Shown one piece after another: positions 1-7,565 of a stretch of 64,000 bases of DNA. Location of the stretch: NCBI RefSeq assembly GCF_030817535.1, contig NZ_JAUSZL010000002.1, positions 4,154,001 through 4,218,000 on the forward strand. The letters run 5' to 3'. Source of the stretch: Streptomyces sp. V3I8. Its GTDB lineage: Bacteria > Actinomycetota > Actinomycetes > Streptomycetales > Streptomycetaceae. The position numbers and the translations under genes were made by a program. The notes beneath the pieces were generated by a model. That model was not told the DNA's origin and did no database searches. It saw nothing but the letters and a program-made list of their open reading frames with translations. Each line of letters begins with the position of its first letter. Within the stretch, counting starts at the first letter, position 1.

Positions 1-1
1 T

Positions 2-157
2 GGCCAGTACCTGTGCCGCGGCTGCTGGTACCGCCTGTCCGCCATCACCCGCAAGCGCCTGAGCACTCGCGACAGCAAAGCCTTCCTGCGCCTGCGCGAG
101 CTGAACCGACAGCTCGACGAAGGCAAGCCCCTGCCCGACATGGAGGTCAGCGCATGA
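2..157 (+). CDS. Partial CDS, C-terminal 51 residues of a zinc-ribbon-like small protein
   Basis: The reading frame is open from the window edge to a TGA at 155-157, so the start is missing. The visible part begins with a CxxC pair (Cys-Arg-Gly-Cys) followed by a basic helix, suggesting the second half of a small zinc ribbon. The stop overlaps the ATG of the next gene (ATGA), as is usual in this operon. Function is not recognised. Small Cys-rich proteins of this sort are common in Streptomyces plasmids and AICEs. Confidence 0.6.
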   Translation, partial: GQYLCRGCWYRLSAITRKRLSTRDSKAFLRLRELNRQLDEGKPLPDMEVSA

Positions 158-504
158 CCCGAACCGCGTGCATCCTGTGCTGGGCGTACCTGCTCGGCTC
201 CGGACTCACCACCTACTGCGCCGCCGCCAGCGCCGAGAACCACGCCCCCGAATACGCGGCTGGCCTCGGCACGGTCACCGTCCTGCTCGTCACCGCCGCC
301 GTCCGCGAGTACATCGCCGCCGACGAACGACGCGCCGAAGCCGTCCGCGCCGAGCGAGCTGCACGCCTCCACGGCCAGGTCGCCACACGGGGCATGCGCG
401 CCACCCTGGCCAACCTGCACCAGGACGCGTGCTGTGACCTCTGGTGGCCGAGCTGCGGTCTCCAGCACGCCAGCACCTGCAAGACCCAGCGGAGGTCTGT
501 ATGA
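154..504 (+). CDS. Small membrane protein, 116 aa, unknown
   Basis: The ATG at 154 overlaps the preceding stop by 4 bp, which fixes the start. The protein has a hydrophobic N-terminal segment (about residues 8-28), a second one (about 38-55), then a charged Ala/Arg/Glu-rich helix and a Cys-rich tail with seven Cys in the last 40 residues. It is probably an inner-membrane protein with a cytosolic helical part. It is translationally coupled to the genes on both sides. No family is recognised. Confidence 0.6.
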   Translation: MTRTACILCWAYLLGSGLTTYCAAASAENHAPEYAAGLGTVTVLLVTAAVREYIAADERRAEAVRAERAARLHGQVATRGMRATLANLHQDACCDLWWPSCGLQHASTCKTQRRSV

Positions 505-746
505 CCGGGCCGCGGCGGCACACCGCCAGCACCATCACGGACGACGACCTCGACGCGCTGTACGACAACGCGACCCGCGGGTGGCGCCGCGGCGACGACT
601 GGAAGAAGCGCGCCCTCGCCGCCGAGGCCGCCGTCCAGCGCGCCGACCGGCTCGCCCGCCGGTGGGCCATCTTCCGTACGCACGGCGGCGCCGCCGTCGA
701 ACTGCGCGCAGCCCTCGCCGAGCCGAAGGAACAGAGCGACAAGTGA
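501..746 (+). CDS. Hypothetical protein, 81 aa, helical
   Basis: It starts at the ATG at 501, overlapping the previous stop by 4 bp, with GGAGG upstream at 491-495. It ends inside the GTG of the next gene. The sequence is Ala/Arg-rich and predicted helical, with an acidic stretch near residues 12-22 and no membrane segment. It belongs to the tightly packed early operon. No function can be assigned. Confidence 0.55.
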   Translation: MTGPRRHTASTITDDDLDALYDNATRGWRRGDDWKKRALAAEAAVQRADRLARRWAIFRTHGGAAVELRAALAEPKEQSDK

Positions 747-1366
747 CCACGTGCGGACTGTGCGAGCGCCAGCTGGAACACGGCTACCTGTGCCCCGGCT
801 GCGCTCGCGCCCTGGCCGAACGGCTGGAGCAGCTGCCCACCCTGTACGCCGAGGTCGCCGAGTGCCTCGTGCCTCGGCGCTCCGGGTGGGGCGACATCAT
901 CGCGACCAAGGGCGCGGCCGGCCCCCGCAGCCCGCTCGACGAGGACGTGCTCGACACCGTGAACGGGGTCCGCGCCGCCGAGGTGATCCACCTGTGGCGC
1001 GTGGACGTCCAGCGGGAGCGCTGGCCCGACCACGGGGAGCCGCCGCCGGCCCGGCTCGCCGCAGACTGCCGGTGGCTGGTCATGGAGATGGAGTGGACCA
1101 CCGAGCACTACCCGGCCGTCGGCGACTTGGCGCGGGAGGTCCGGGAGCTGGAGAAGCAGGCCCGGTCCATCGTCGGCGACCCGGTGCCGAGGCGGCAGCG
1201 GATCGGCACGTGCATCGCGGCCACCGACAGCGAGGGCGGCGTGTGCGGGGCGGTCCTGTCCCGTCTTCCTGGCGAGGAACTGCGGTGCCGCTGGTGTGGG
1301 ACGGCGTACCGGACACAGCAGGAAATCCTTTTGCTGCACCACTTCCAGCCGGAGCAGTCGGCATGA
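743..1366 (+). CDS. Zinc-ribbon phage/AICE protein, 207 aa
   Basis: The GTG at 743 overlaps the preceding TGA. The N-terminus carries two CxxC pairs (residues 4-7 and 17-20, Cys-Gly-Leu-Cys and Cys-Pro-Gly-Cys). The C-terminus carries another set (Cys around 155 and 165, then Cys-Arg-Trp-Cys near 183-186). The middle is helical with Trp and Glu. This two-ended Cys layout occurs in hypothetical proteins of Streptomyces phages and AICEs and suggests two small zinc ribbons. Nucleic-acid binding is an inference only. Confidence 0.65.
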   Translation: MTTCGLCERQLEHGYLCPGCARALAERLEQLPTLYAEVAECLVPRRSGWGDIIATKGAAGPRSPLDEDVLDTVNGVRAAEVIHLWRVDVQRERWPDHGEPPPARLAADCRWLVMEMEWTTEHYPAVGDLAREVRELEKQARSIVGDPVPRRQRIGTCIAATDSEGGVCGAVLSRLPGEELRCRWCGTAYRTQQEILLLHHFQPEQSA

Positions 1367-1376
1367 CCCACTTGCC

Positions 1377-1394
1377 CGTGACACTAGTGTCACG
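1377..1394. promoter_or_regulatory. 18-bp perfect palindrome, operator candidate
   Basis: CGTGACACTAGTGTCACG is a perfect 18-bp palindrome centred on CTAG. It ends 5 bp before the GTG of the helix-turn-helix gene at 1400. Its position suggests a binding site for a dimeric regulator, possibly that gene's own product, or a site controlling the operon that follows. Confidence 0.55.
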
Positions 1395-1399
1395 CTAAG

Positions 1400-1654
1400 G
1401 TGGTGGACGTGCCAACACCTGATTGGCGCGAACGAGTTGTGGCCGAGGACCGAGAGCAAGAGCGGCTGCTGAACCTGATCTCAGGCAGTGCCCGGAGGCG
1501 AGCGGCAGCGCTCGAAGACGGAGTGCGCGAGCTGGGAACCAGAGAGGCAGTCGCCGAGGACCTCGGCATCGACTCCAGCGCAGTAAGAAGATCCATCCTC
1601 CGGTACGGCACGGGCACCCTACGCCCAGGCCGGACCCCGAAGACAACCGAATAG
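1400..1654 (+). CDS. Small helix-turn-helix DNA-binding protein, 84 aa
   Basis: An N-terminal charged helix is followed by a helix-turn-helix-like segment (about residues 45-72: Gly-Thr-Arg-Glu-Ala-Val-Ala-Glu-Asp-Leu-Gly-Ile then Ser-Ser-Ala-Val-Arg-Arg). This is the pattern of homeodomain-like regulators where a residue pair contacts the major groove. The start could be GTG 1400 or GTG 1409; no strong ribosome binding site decides this. An 18-bp palindrome lies immediately upstream, consistent with autoregulation. It is probably a local regulator of the element. Confidence 0.65.
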   Translation: MVDVPTPDWRERVVAEDREQERLLNLISGSARRRAAALEDGVRELGTREAVAEDLGIDSSAVRRSILRYGTGTLRPGRTPKTTE

Positions 1655-1737
1655 GCCCGGAAAGCGGGCAACCCCGGCAAGCCGACCCTACCGGCCGCCG
1701 GGGCACCACTTGATCACGAGAGAGATGGAAGCTCCTC

Positions 1738-1887
1738 ATGACCCAGCCGAACCCTAGCGCGCCCCCGCCGGCACAGATCACCCCCGTCGCCGACGACGCC
1801 AACGCGACCGCCGTGCAGCTCATCGAGCGCGCCAATGCCGACTACACCGACGCCGAAGCCCGCCGCCAGCGGGGCGGTGGCCACTGA
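1738..1887 (+). CDS. Hypothetical protein, 49 aa
   Basis: A short frame from ATG 1738 to TGA 1885-1887 overlaps the ATG of the next gene by 1 bp. The N-terminus is Pro/Ala-rich and the C-terminal half is a charged helix. The overlap and GC-rich third positions support coding. Function is unknown. Confidence 0.5.
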   Translation: MTQPNPSAPPPAQITPVADDANATAVQLIERANADYTDAEARRQRGGGH

Positions 1888-2231
1888 TGGGTAACCAGCC
1901 GCTCCCCGAGCCCGTCCGCGACTTGCTCAACGCGGTCCTCGAAGCAATCGACCTCCCGTATCCGGCGACCACCGGCGGCGCCGAGGCGCACGACCTGCTC
2001 CTCAGCAAGCGGGCCGCGCACGTCCGGATCGCCCTGCGGTCCGTCCTCGGCAAGGACGGGCCCTCACTTGGTCTGGCCTGGGACGCCGCATACCTGCGCG
2101 AGCGACTCGCCGCGCATCCCGTCACCGGATACGTCACCACCGAGCAGGCCCACGTTGCGCTAGACGAGGGCAAGACCTGGTCCGAGGCCGTCACCCTGCC
2201 CGACGCAGCCACGGCAGGTGAGGACCAGTGA
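1887..2231 (+). CDS. Hypothetical protein, 114 aa
   Basis: It starts directly at the preceding stop and ends inside the GTG of the DUF2637-like gene, so it is translationally coupled on both sides. The sequence is soluble and mostly helical, without Cys and without membrane segments. A middle region (residues 55-95) with Trp and several Arg resembles short conserved proteins of Streptomyces AICEs. No specific role can be given. Confidence 0.6.
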   Translation: MGNQPLPEPVRDLLNAVLEAIDLPYPATTGGAEAHDLLLSKRAAHVRIALRSVLGKDGPSLGLAWDAAYLRERLAAHPVTGYVTTEQAHVALDEGKTWSEAVTLPDAATAGEDQ

Positions 2232-3115
2232 GCCGCACCCGCCGCACCGCCGCCTGGCTGGCCCGCCCCTTCCGCCCCGCCCCCGCCCCCGCCGTCGGCC
2301 GCCGCGCCGCCGCCCCGCTGTGGGTCCGCGGCCTCACCGCCGGCGGACGCCCCGTCGTCCTCGGCGTCGCCCTCCTCATGTGCGCCCCCGGCGAATACCA
2401 CCTCGCCGAGACCGCCGGATGGAACGACCCCTTCACCTACGGCATGCCGGTCGTCCTGTCCGCCTACGCGGGCATCGCCGCCGCCGTCGCCTCCACCCGC
2501 CGGCCCGGCGACCGCGGACGCTGGTCCGCCATCATCGGCGCCTGCCTCGCCCTCGGTCTCGCCATGGCCGCGCAGGTCGTCTCCCACCTGATCACCACCG
2601 GGCACGTGGTCGCCGATCAGCCGCTGCTGATCGCGGTCACCAGCCTCGTGCCGCCCGCCGTGGTCGGCCACCTCCTGCACCTGGCCGCCTCACCGCCGGA
2701 CGGCCAGGACGCACCCGAGGACGCCCCGGACGCCGAGGACGCGCAACCGTCCTCGACCGTCCCGGCCGTCCTGCCGCGCCCGGCCGTCGTCCCGCCCGGG
2801 GTCCGGCTACTGCCGATGACGGCCCGCCCGGTACCCGTCGTGACCCTCGAACGCGAGGAGCGACAGGACGCCGACAGGACGCGCGAACTCCCGCCCGGGA
2901 CGGGCCAGGACGACGAGGACGCCGACGACGGACCGCCGCCCGCCCCGCCCCTCATGACGTCCGCCCAGGTCGCCGATCACTACGGCATCAAGCCGTCCAC
3001 CGTCCGCAACTGGGTAGCCCTGGACCGCATCCCCGTCCATTCCAAGGACGCGGCCGGACGCAACCTCTTCCACCGCGACGAGCTGCCCAAGTTTCAGGTG
3101 GGGGTGCCCGCATGA
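2228..3115 (+). CDS. DUF2637-like membrane protein with C-terminal helix-turn-helix
   Basis: The protein has 295 residues with a GTG start overlapping the previous stop. Residues 35-155 contain about four hydrophobic segments, matching the DUF2637/Spd-type membrane proteins found in Streptomyces conjugative plasmids and AICEs. A long acidic, Pro-rich linker (about 155-245) follows. Residues 248-290 form a MerR/excisionase-like helix-turn-helix (Ala-Gln-Val-Ala-Asp-His-Tyr-Gly-Ile then Ser-Thr-Val-Arg-Asn-Trp). It probably tethers DNA or a regulator to the membrane during plasmid spread. That role is inferred from family context. Confidence 0.7.
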   Translation: MSRTRRTAAWLARPFRPAPAPAVGRRAAAPLWVRGLTAGGRPVVLGVALLMCAPGEYHLAETAGWNDPFTYGMPVVLSAYAGIAAAVASTRRPGDRGRWSAIIGACLALGLAMAAQVVSHLITTGHVVADQPLLIAVTSLVPPAVVGHLLHLAASPPDGQDAPEDAPDAEDAQPSSTVPAVLPRPAVVPPGVRLLPMTARPVPVVTLEREERQDADRTRELPPGTGQDDEDADDGPPPAPPLMTSAQVADHYGIKPSTVRNWVALDRIPVHSKDAAGRNLFHRDELPKFQVGVPA

Positions 3116-3288
3116 TGCGCATCCTCTTCGGCCTCATCCTCGCGCTGCTGGTCGCGGTCCCGCCGCTGTTCGACATCGCCTTGGCCGCCACCACGCTGGC
3201 CGCCTCGCAGCCCCCCGTCCTCGCCTTCGCCGCAGGCGTCCTGGCCTGGCCGCGCATCACCCGCACCGTCCGGAGGTGGACGCGATGA
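3112..3288 (+). CDS. Small two-helix membrane protein, 58 aa
   Basis: ATG 3112 overlaps the preceding TGA. Two hydrophobic segments (about residues 3-24 and 30-48) end in a basic tail. It resembles the tiny Spd-type proteins of Streptomyces plasmid-spread operons in size and layout. Identity with any of them is not established. Confidence 0.6.
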   Translation: MMRILFGLILALLVAVPPLFDIALAATTLAASQPPVLAFAAGVLAWPRITRTVRRWTR

Positions 3289-3608
3289 GCGACGCCCTCG
3301 ACAAGGCCGAGGACGCGGCACGGGAGGCCGCCGCAGACACCGACGTCCTGCGCATCGTGGCCGCCGTCCTCGCCACCCAGCAGGCCGTACAGCAGCAGAC
3401 TCCCGCGCCCCCGGCTCCGTGCCAGCACGACCACGGCCGCCGCTCCGGGCGCAGTGCGGGCGAGTGGATCGGCCTGTCCTGCGCCGTCTGCATCGGCGGG
3501 GTCGGCATCGCCTTCGCGTCCATCGCGATCGCCATCGGCGGCATGTCCGTCGCGATCCTCGCCATCGTCCTGCGCTCCATGTGGCGAGACATCAAGAAAG
3601 GCCGCTGA
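3285..3608 (+). CDS. SpdB-like small membrane protein, 107 aa
   Basis: The start is ATG 3285, which overlaps the previous stop and has GGAGGTG ten bases upstream; an in-frame ATG at 3276 lacks such a site. An acidic N-terminal helix is followed by a Gln/Pro-rich linker with a His/Cys patch. Two hydrophobic segments (about 58-80 and 82-100) end in a basic C-terminus. It fits the small membrane proteins that accompany TraB in plasmid spread. This is a context-based guess. Confidence 0.6.
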   Translation: MSDALDKAEDAAREAAADTDVLRIVAAVLATQQAVQQQTPAPPAPCQHDHGRRSGRSAGEWIGLSCAVCIGGVGIAFASIAIAIGGMSVAILAIVLRSMWRDIKKGR

Positions 3609-3611
3609 CCT

Positions 3612-3998
3612 GTGGAAACCGCCACCGTCGAAATCATCTCCTTCGGCTACCTGCACGACGACCCGCCCACCGCGCACCTGACGGTCGACCTGCGGCACCA
3701 CTTCCGAGACCCGCACGTCTCCCCGGAACTGCGATACATGACCGCCGACGACGAACCGGTACGGGCCGCTGTCCTGGCCACGCCCGGAATCCGGCAACTG
3801 CTGGACGCCGTCGCCCTCTCGGTCGCCGCGTTCGCAGCCGGACCGTCCGCCGGCATCGTCACCGTCGCCTCGGGATGCGCGGGCGGCCGGCACCGGGCGC
3901 CCACGTTCGCCCGCGAACTCGCTGCCCGATTTATCGAAGCCGGTCACAGCGTCACCATCCGGCACCGCGACCTCGGCAAGCCCGTCGTGCAGCGCTGA
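3612..3998 (+). CDS. Free-standing RapZ C-terminal-like domain protein, 128 aa
   Basis: The GTG at 3612 lies 3 bp after the previous stop. The sequence matches the C-terminal domain of RapZ/YvcJ: an N-terminal strand with a Phe-Gly-Tyr segment, a Leu-Arg-His-His-Phe-Arg-Asp-Pro motif near residues 25-33, and a loop Gly-Cys-Ala-Gly-Gly-Arg-His-Arg-Ala near 91-100, the counterpart of the conserved Gly-x-x-x-Gly-x-His-Arg-Ser loop. The kinase-like N-terminal domain of RapZ is absent. In RapZ the C-terminal domain binds glucosamine-6-phosphate and small RNAs. What a mobile element uses it for is unknown. Confidence 0.7.
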   Translation: METATVEIISFGYLHDDPPTAHLTVDLRHHFRDPHVSPELRYMTADDEPVRAAVLATPGIRQLLDAVALSVAAFAAGPSAGIVTVASGCAGGRHRAPTFARELAARFIEAGHSVTIRHRDLGKPVVQR

Positions 3999-4082
3999 CC
4001 TGCCCTTCCGTCCCCTGCGGGCTCGGTCCGTGGGGGTGCGGTGGGGCCGGACAGCCCGGCCCACGACCAGGAGGAACCCGTC

Positions 4083-4280
4083 ATGGACAACCAGGAAAAG
4101 ATGGAACGCCTGCAGGGCCAGATCAGCGCCCTGCGCCAGGACCAGTTGGCCGCAGGATCCGCCGGGCCCGAGTACATCGCCTCCCGCGGCGAGGCCATCG
4201 ACGAGGCCCTCGACGAGTTGGCCTACACCATCGACGACGAGCGGGCCCTCCGCGCCCTCGACCAGCATCTCCCGCGCTGA
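4083..4280 (+). CDS. Small coiled-coil-like protein, 65 aa
   Basis: ATG 4083 has AGGAGG at 4070-4075. The sequence is highly charged with heptad-like Leu spacing (residues 5-25) and many Glu/Asp, predicted to be a helical dimer. No function is recognised. It is one of a run of tiny genes, each with its own ribosome binding site, between the RapZ-like and Nudix genes. Confidence 0.55.
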   Translation: MDNQEKMERLQGQISALRQDQLAAGSAGPEYIASRGEAIDEALDELAYTIDDERALRALDQHLPR

Positions 4281-4302
4281 CCCCACCCGAGAGGAGCCCG
4301 TC

Positions 4303-4464
4303 ATGCCGAAGGCCGACAACCCGCCGCGGAACGAGTGTCGTCAGTGCTGGCGTCACGCCTACGACCGGTCGATTCACCGGCGGCAGCGCGGATCCCGTGA
4401 GGGCTGCAAGGAGTGCATCGACCACATGAACAACGGCCACCCCGACCACCTGATCGTCCAGTAG
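4303..4464 (+). CDS. Small zinc-finger-like protein, 53 aa
   Basis: ATG 4303 is preceded by GAGGAG at 4291-4296. It has two CxxC pairs (Cys-Arg-Gln-Cys near residues 12-15 and Cys-Lys-Glu-Cys near 36-39) about 20 residues apart with His between and after them, which suggests one zinc site. No known family is recognised. Similar short Cys4 proteins occur in Streptomyces plasmids. Confidence 0.6.
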   Translation: MPKADNPPRNECRQCWRHAYDRSIHRRQRGSREGCKECIDHMNNGHPDHLIVQ

Positions 4465-4476
4465 GAGGAACCCGCC

Positions 4477-4719
4477 ATGGAACAGATCGACCCCGAGACC
4501 GGCAGCGACCCGACGACGCAGCAGCAGTACGTCGGCCTCGCCTGGGACGCCGCCAGCCGGGCCGCCCAGCTCGCCGAGCACGCGGAGCGAGCGGCCCGCA
4601 ACCCCGACAAGCAGGCGAAGGCCGCCGCGCTCGCCGCGGCCGGCGCCCTGTGGGCCGACGTCTCCCGCAGCTACAGCGCCATCGTCGCCGTCCTGCCTGA
4701 CGGCACCCCGGAGGCCTGA
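4477..4719 (+). CDS. Hypothetical helical protein, 80 aa
   Basis: ATG 4477 has TAGGAGGA just upstream (4462-4469). The protein is very Ala-rich with regularly spaced Glu/Lys and is predicted fully helical. It contains Trp-Asp-Ala-Ala near residues 24-27, also seen in the 114-aa protein at 1887, which may hint at a shared small domain. Function is unknown. Confidence 0.55.
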   Translation: MEQIDPETGSDPTTQQQYVGLAWDAASRAAQLAEHAERAARNPDKQAKAAALAAAGALWADVSRSYSAIVAVLPDGTPEA

Positions 4720-4722
4720 CCC

Positions 4723-4911
4723 ATGGCGAAGGACAGCGACGTGCAGTTCAGCGACTTCACCGCCGGTGAGAAGGTCCGCATGGCCGGCCTGGTCGCCCTC
4801 ATGGCCAAGCGCGGCCTCGCCGACGACGGCACAGGACGCGTCCTCGACGACGTCAAGAAGCGCATGGCCCGCATCGAGAAGCAGGCCGCCCGCCGCAAGA
4901 ACAGCAAGTAG
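4723..4911 (+). CDS. Hypothetical basic protein, 62 aa
   Basis: ATG 4723 lies 3 bp after the preceding stop. It has an acidic N-terminus and a strongly basic C-terminus (Arg/Lys-rich, ending Arg-Arg-Lys-Asn-Ser-Lys), consistent with nucleic-acid contact. No family is recognised. Confidence 0.55.
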   Translation: MAKDSDVQFSDFTAGEKVRMAGLVALMAKRGLADDGTGRVLDDVKKRMARIEKQAARRKNSK

Positions 4912-4931
4912 CAGTGACCGAGGAGACCCAG

Positions 4932-5357
4932 ATGACCGAGACCTTCGAGACCATCCGCTACACCGCCGACGTCGTCGTCACCACGACCGACGGCCACGTC
5001 CTGCTGATCGAACGCGGCTGGGACCCGTTCGCGGGCCGGTGGGCGCTGCCCGGCGGGCATGTCGACCCCGGTGAGACCAGTCGCGCCGCTGCGGCCCGTG
5101 AGCTCGCCGAAGAGGCTGGCGTGTACGCGGCGCCGGAAGAGCTGGACCAGATCGGCACGTTCGACCGGCCCGACCGCGACCCGCGCGGCAGGTACGTCAC
5201 CGTCGCCTACCACCTGACCGTCCTCCCCGGAACGACCGTCGAAGCCGGAGACGACGCGACCCGTGCCCAGTGGTGGCCCCTGAGTGGCCTGCCGCCGCTC
5301 GCGTTTGACCACGCCGACATCATCGCCGCCCTCGCGGACACCGCGACCGGCGAGTAG
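4932..5357 (+). CDS. Nudix hydrolase, Pif-like candidate
   Basis: The protein has 141 residues from ATG 4932, chosen over GTG 4914 because AGGAG lies 6 bp upstream. A complete Nudix box is present (near residues 40-62): Gly-x5-Glu-x7-Arg-Glu-Leu-x-Glu-Glu-x-Gly-Val, including the Arg-Glu-Leu and Glu-Glu metal-binding residues. Nudix proteins hydrolyse nucleoside-diphosphate-linked compounds. In pSAM2, a Nudix-motif protein (Pif) blocks redundant conjugal transfer, and Nudix genes are frequent beside the transfer ATPase of AICEs. Its place just before the FtsK-type gene makes a similar role possible, but a plain house-cleaning enzyme is equally compatible. Confidence 0.85.
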   Translation: MTETFETIRYTADVVVTTTDGHVLLIERGWDPFAGRWALPGGHVDPGETSRAAAARELAEEAGVYAAPEELDQIGTFDRPDRDPRGRYVTVAYHLTVLPGTTVEAGDDATRAQWWPLSGLPPLAFDHADIIAALADTATGE

Positions 5358-5443
5358 ATCCGCCGCGGGGACGGCGTCCTACCGCCAAGCAAGTCGCCGT
5401 CCCCGGGCCCCGGACCGCCCAACAGAACGACCGGAAGGCCAGC

Positions 5444-7552
5444 ATGACCGACAGCCTGATCAAGCCGCTACAGGACGCCCCGCAGGACGCGCGGGACGTA
5501 TCCCAGGACGCTCAGGACGCCACCGCCGTCCTGAGCGTCCCCGTCGACAACCCGACCCTGCCCGGCCCCGGCATCACGGCCGAGAAGCGCCGCCCGATCA
5601 TCGCCCCCTGGATGCGCTCGAAGCGCGACCTGTTCGCCACCGTCGAACGCGCGGCCGGGCACGCCGGGTACGCCACCGCCTACCACGGCCTGCGCCTCCC
5701 CTGGTACGGCATGCAGCTCACCCTCATGGCGCCGCGCGGCACCGCCCGCCTGATCACGTCCACGAACCGGTGGATCTGGGACCGCGAAGCCGCACCCCTG
5801 CGCGACTTCACCGTCCGCCAGGACGACGTCGATGAGTACATGCGCCTGGCCCGCCTGCGCGGCGGACGCGTCCGCCTGCGCGGCTTCGTCACCGTCATCG
5901 CCGCCGTCTTCGGCCTCGGCTTCGCCCTCTTCCTGTACGTCATGGCCCCCGAACTCCTCTACGTCTTCGCCGCCGGCGGCGTCCTGACCCTCGGCTACGC
6001 GGGCCAGCAGCCCGACGCCCCGGTCATCGGCCCGGCCGTAGTACGCACTGAGCTGCAGAAACTCACCGGCACCATCGTGCTGCGCGCCCTCGACGCCATC
6101 GGCAACGCCAAAATCTCGGCCGCCGTGAAGGACTTCGGGAACAAGTCCGCCCACGGCATGGGCTTCACCTCCGAAATCTGCCGTGACGGGCCCGGCTACC
6201 GCGCGGAACTCGACCTCCCCCTCGGCGTCACCCCGGACGACGTCGTCGAGAAGCGCGAGGCCCTGGCTTCCGGGCTGCGCCGCAAGCTGGGCTGCGTCTG
6301 GCCCTCCGGCGACACCGAGAGCGCCGACGGACACGAGGGCCGCCTCATCCTGTGGGTGGGCGACCGGCCGATGAACGAGACCACCAAGCCCCCGTGGCCA
6401 CTGCTGAAGGACGGGCAGGTCGACCTCTTCAAGCCCGTCGTGTTCGGCAACGACTACCGCATGGGCGCCATGGCCGTGACCCTGATGTTCGCCGCCATCG
6501 TCATCGGCTCCATCCCCCGCATGGGCAAGACGTTCCTGCTCAGGCTGTTCCTGCTCATCGCCGCCCTCGACCCGCGCGCCGAGCTGTACGCCTTCGACTT
6601 CAAGGGCACCGGCGACCTCGGCGCCCTCGAACCGGTCTGCCACCGCTACCGGGCTGGAGATGAGCCCGAGGACATCCAGTACGTCCTGCACGCCCTGCGC
6701 GAGATCAAAGAGGAACTGCGCCGCCGCGCAAAGGTCATCCGGTCCCTGCCCCGCTCGGTCTGCCCCGAGTCGAAAGTCACGCCCGCCCTGGCCAGCGACA
6801 AGCGGTACGGCCTGCACCCCATCGTCGTCGGCCTGGACGAGTGCCAGGTCCCGTTCGAGGACGAGAAGTACGGGGCCGAGCTGGAGTCCATCTGCACCGA
6901 CATCACCAAGCGCGGCCCGGCGCTGGGCATCGTCGGCCTGTTCGCCACCCAGCGCCCCGACGCCAAGTCCCTGCCGCCCGGCATCTCCGCGAACGCCGTG
7001 CTCCGCTTCTGCCTGAAGGTGATGAACCACCAGGCCAACGACATGGTCCTCGGCACCGGCGCCTACAAGTCCGGCATCAAGGCCACCATGTTCAGCCGCT
7101 CCGACCGCGGCATCTGCTGGATGTCCGGCGAGGGCGACGACCCGCGCATCGTCTCCTCCGCGTTCATCGACGCCACCGGCGCCGAGCAGGTCGTCGTCCG
7201 GGCCCGCAAGATGCGCGAGGAGTACGGCAACATCACCGGACACGCCCTCGGCGAAGGCCCCTCCGCCACCGCCGGCATGGACCTGCTCGGCGACATCCTC
7301 AAGAACGTCGGCGCCGACGAGGAGCAGGTGTGGAACGAGCGCGTGGCCGCCCGCCTCGCCGAGCTGCGCCCCGACGTCTACGAGGGATGGACGGCCGAGA
7401 ACGTGACGGCCGCGCTCAAGCCGTGGGGCGTCAAGGCCGGCCAGGTCTGGGGCACCACCGACGACGGCGAGGGCAAGAACCGGCGCGGCATCAAGCGCGC
7501 CGACATCGCCGCCGCCATCGCCCGCAGGGACGCCGACAGGGCCGCCGCATAG
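5444..7552 (+). CDS. FtsK/SpoIIIE-type DNA translocase, TraB-like transfer protein
   Basis: The protein has 702 residues; ATG 5444 is preceded by GGAAGG. The N-terminus holds a Gln-Asp-Ala-repeat segment (residues 8-28). A pair of membrane segments lies at about residues 145-190. The motor domain has Walker A Ile-Pro-Arg-Met-Gly-Lys-Thr near 356-363, a preceding Phe-Gly-Asn motif, Asp-Phe-Lys-Gly-Thr near 380, and Walker B Ile-Val-Val-Gly-Leu-Asp-Glu near 461-467. A C-terminal part (about 640-690) looks like a winged-helix DNA-binding domain. The single-protein layout matches TraB-type proteins of Streptomyces plasmids and AICEs, which pump double-stranded DNA between mycelia. Such motors are not expected in a phage late operon. 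CTAG-rich repeats follow the gene. Confidence 0.85.
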   Translation: MTDSLIKPLQDAPQDARDVSQDAQDATAVLSVPVDNPTLPGPGITAEKRRPIIAPWMRSKRDLFATVERAAGHAGYATAYHGLRLPWYGMQLTLMAPRGTARLITSTNRWIWDREAAPLRDFTVRQDDVDEYMRLARLRGGRVRLRGFVTVIAAVFGLGFALFLYVMAPELLYVFAAGGVLTLGYAGQQPDAPVIGPAVVRTELQKLTGTIVLRALDAIGNAKISAAVKDFGNKSAHGMGFTSEICRDGPGYRAELDLPLGVTPDDVVEKREALASGLRRKLGCVWPSGDTESADGHEGRLILWVGDRPMNETTKPPWPLLKDGQVDLFKPVVFGNDYRMGAMAVTLMFAAIVIGSIPRMGKTFLLRLFLLIAALDPRAELYAFDFKGTGDLGALEPVCHRYRAGDEPEDIQYVLHALREIKEELRRRAKVIRSLPRSVCPESKVTPALASDKRYGLHPIVVGLDECQVPFEDEKYGAELESICTDITKRGPALGIVGLFATQRPDAKSLPPGISANAVLRFCLKVMNHQANDMVLGTGAYKSGIKATMFSRSDRGICWMSGEGDDPRIVSSAFIDATGAEQVVVRARKMREEYGNITGHALGEGPSATAGMDLLGDILKNVGADEEQVWNERVAARLAELRPDVYEGWTAENVTAALKPWGVKAGQVWGTTDDGEGKNRRGIKRADIAAAIARRDADRAAA

Positions 7553-7565
7553 CCCTCGCAGGGCC

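Noticed and set aside
1363..1398. 11-codon frame between the zinc-ribbon gene and the palindrome
   Set aside because: It has the ATGA overlap but is too short and runs through the palindrome, so it is more likely chance.
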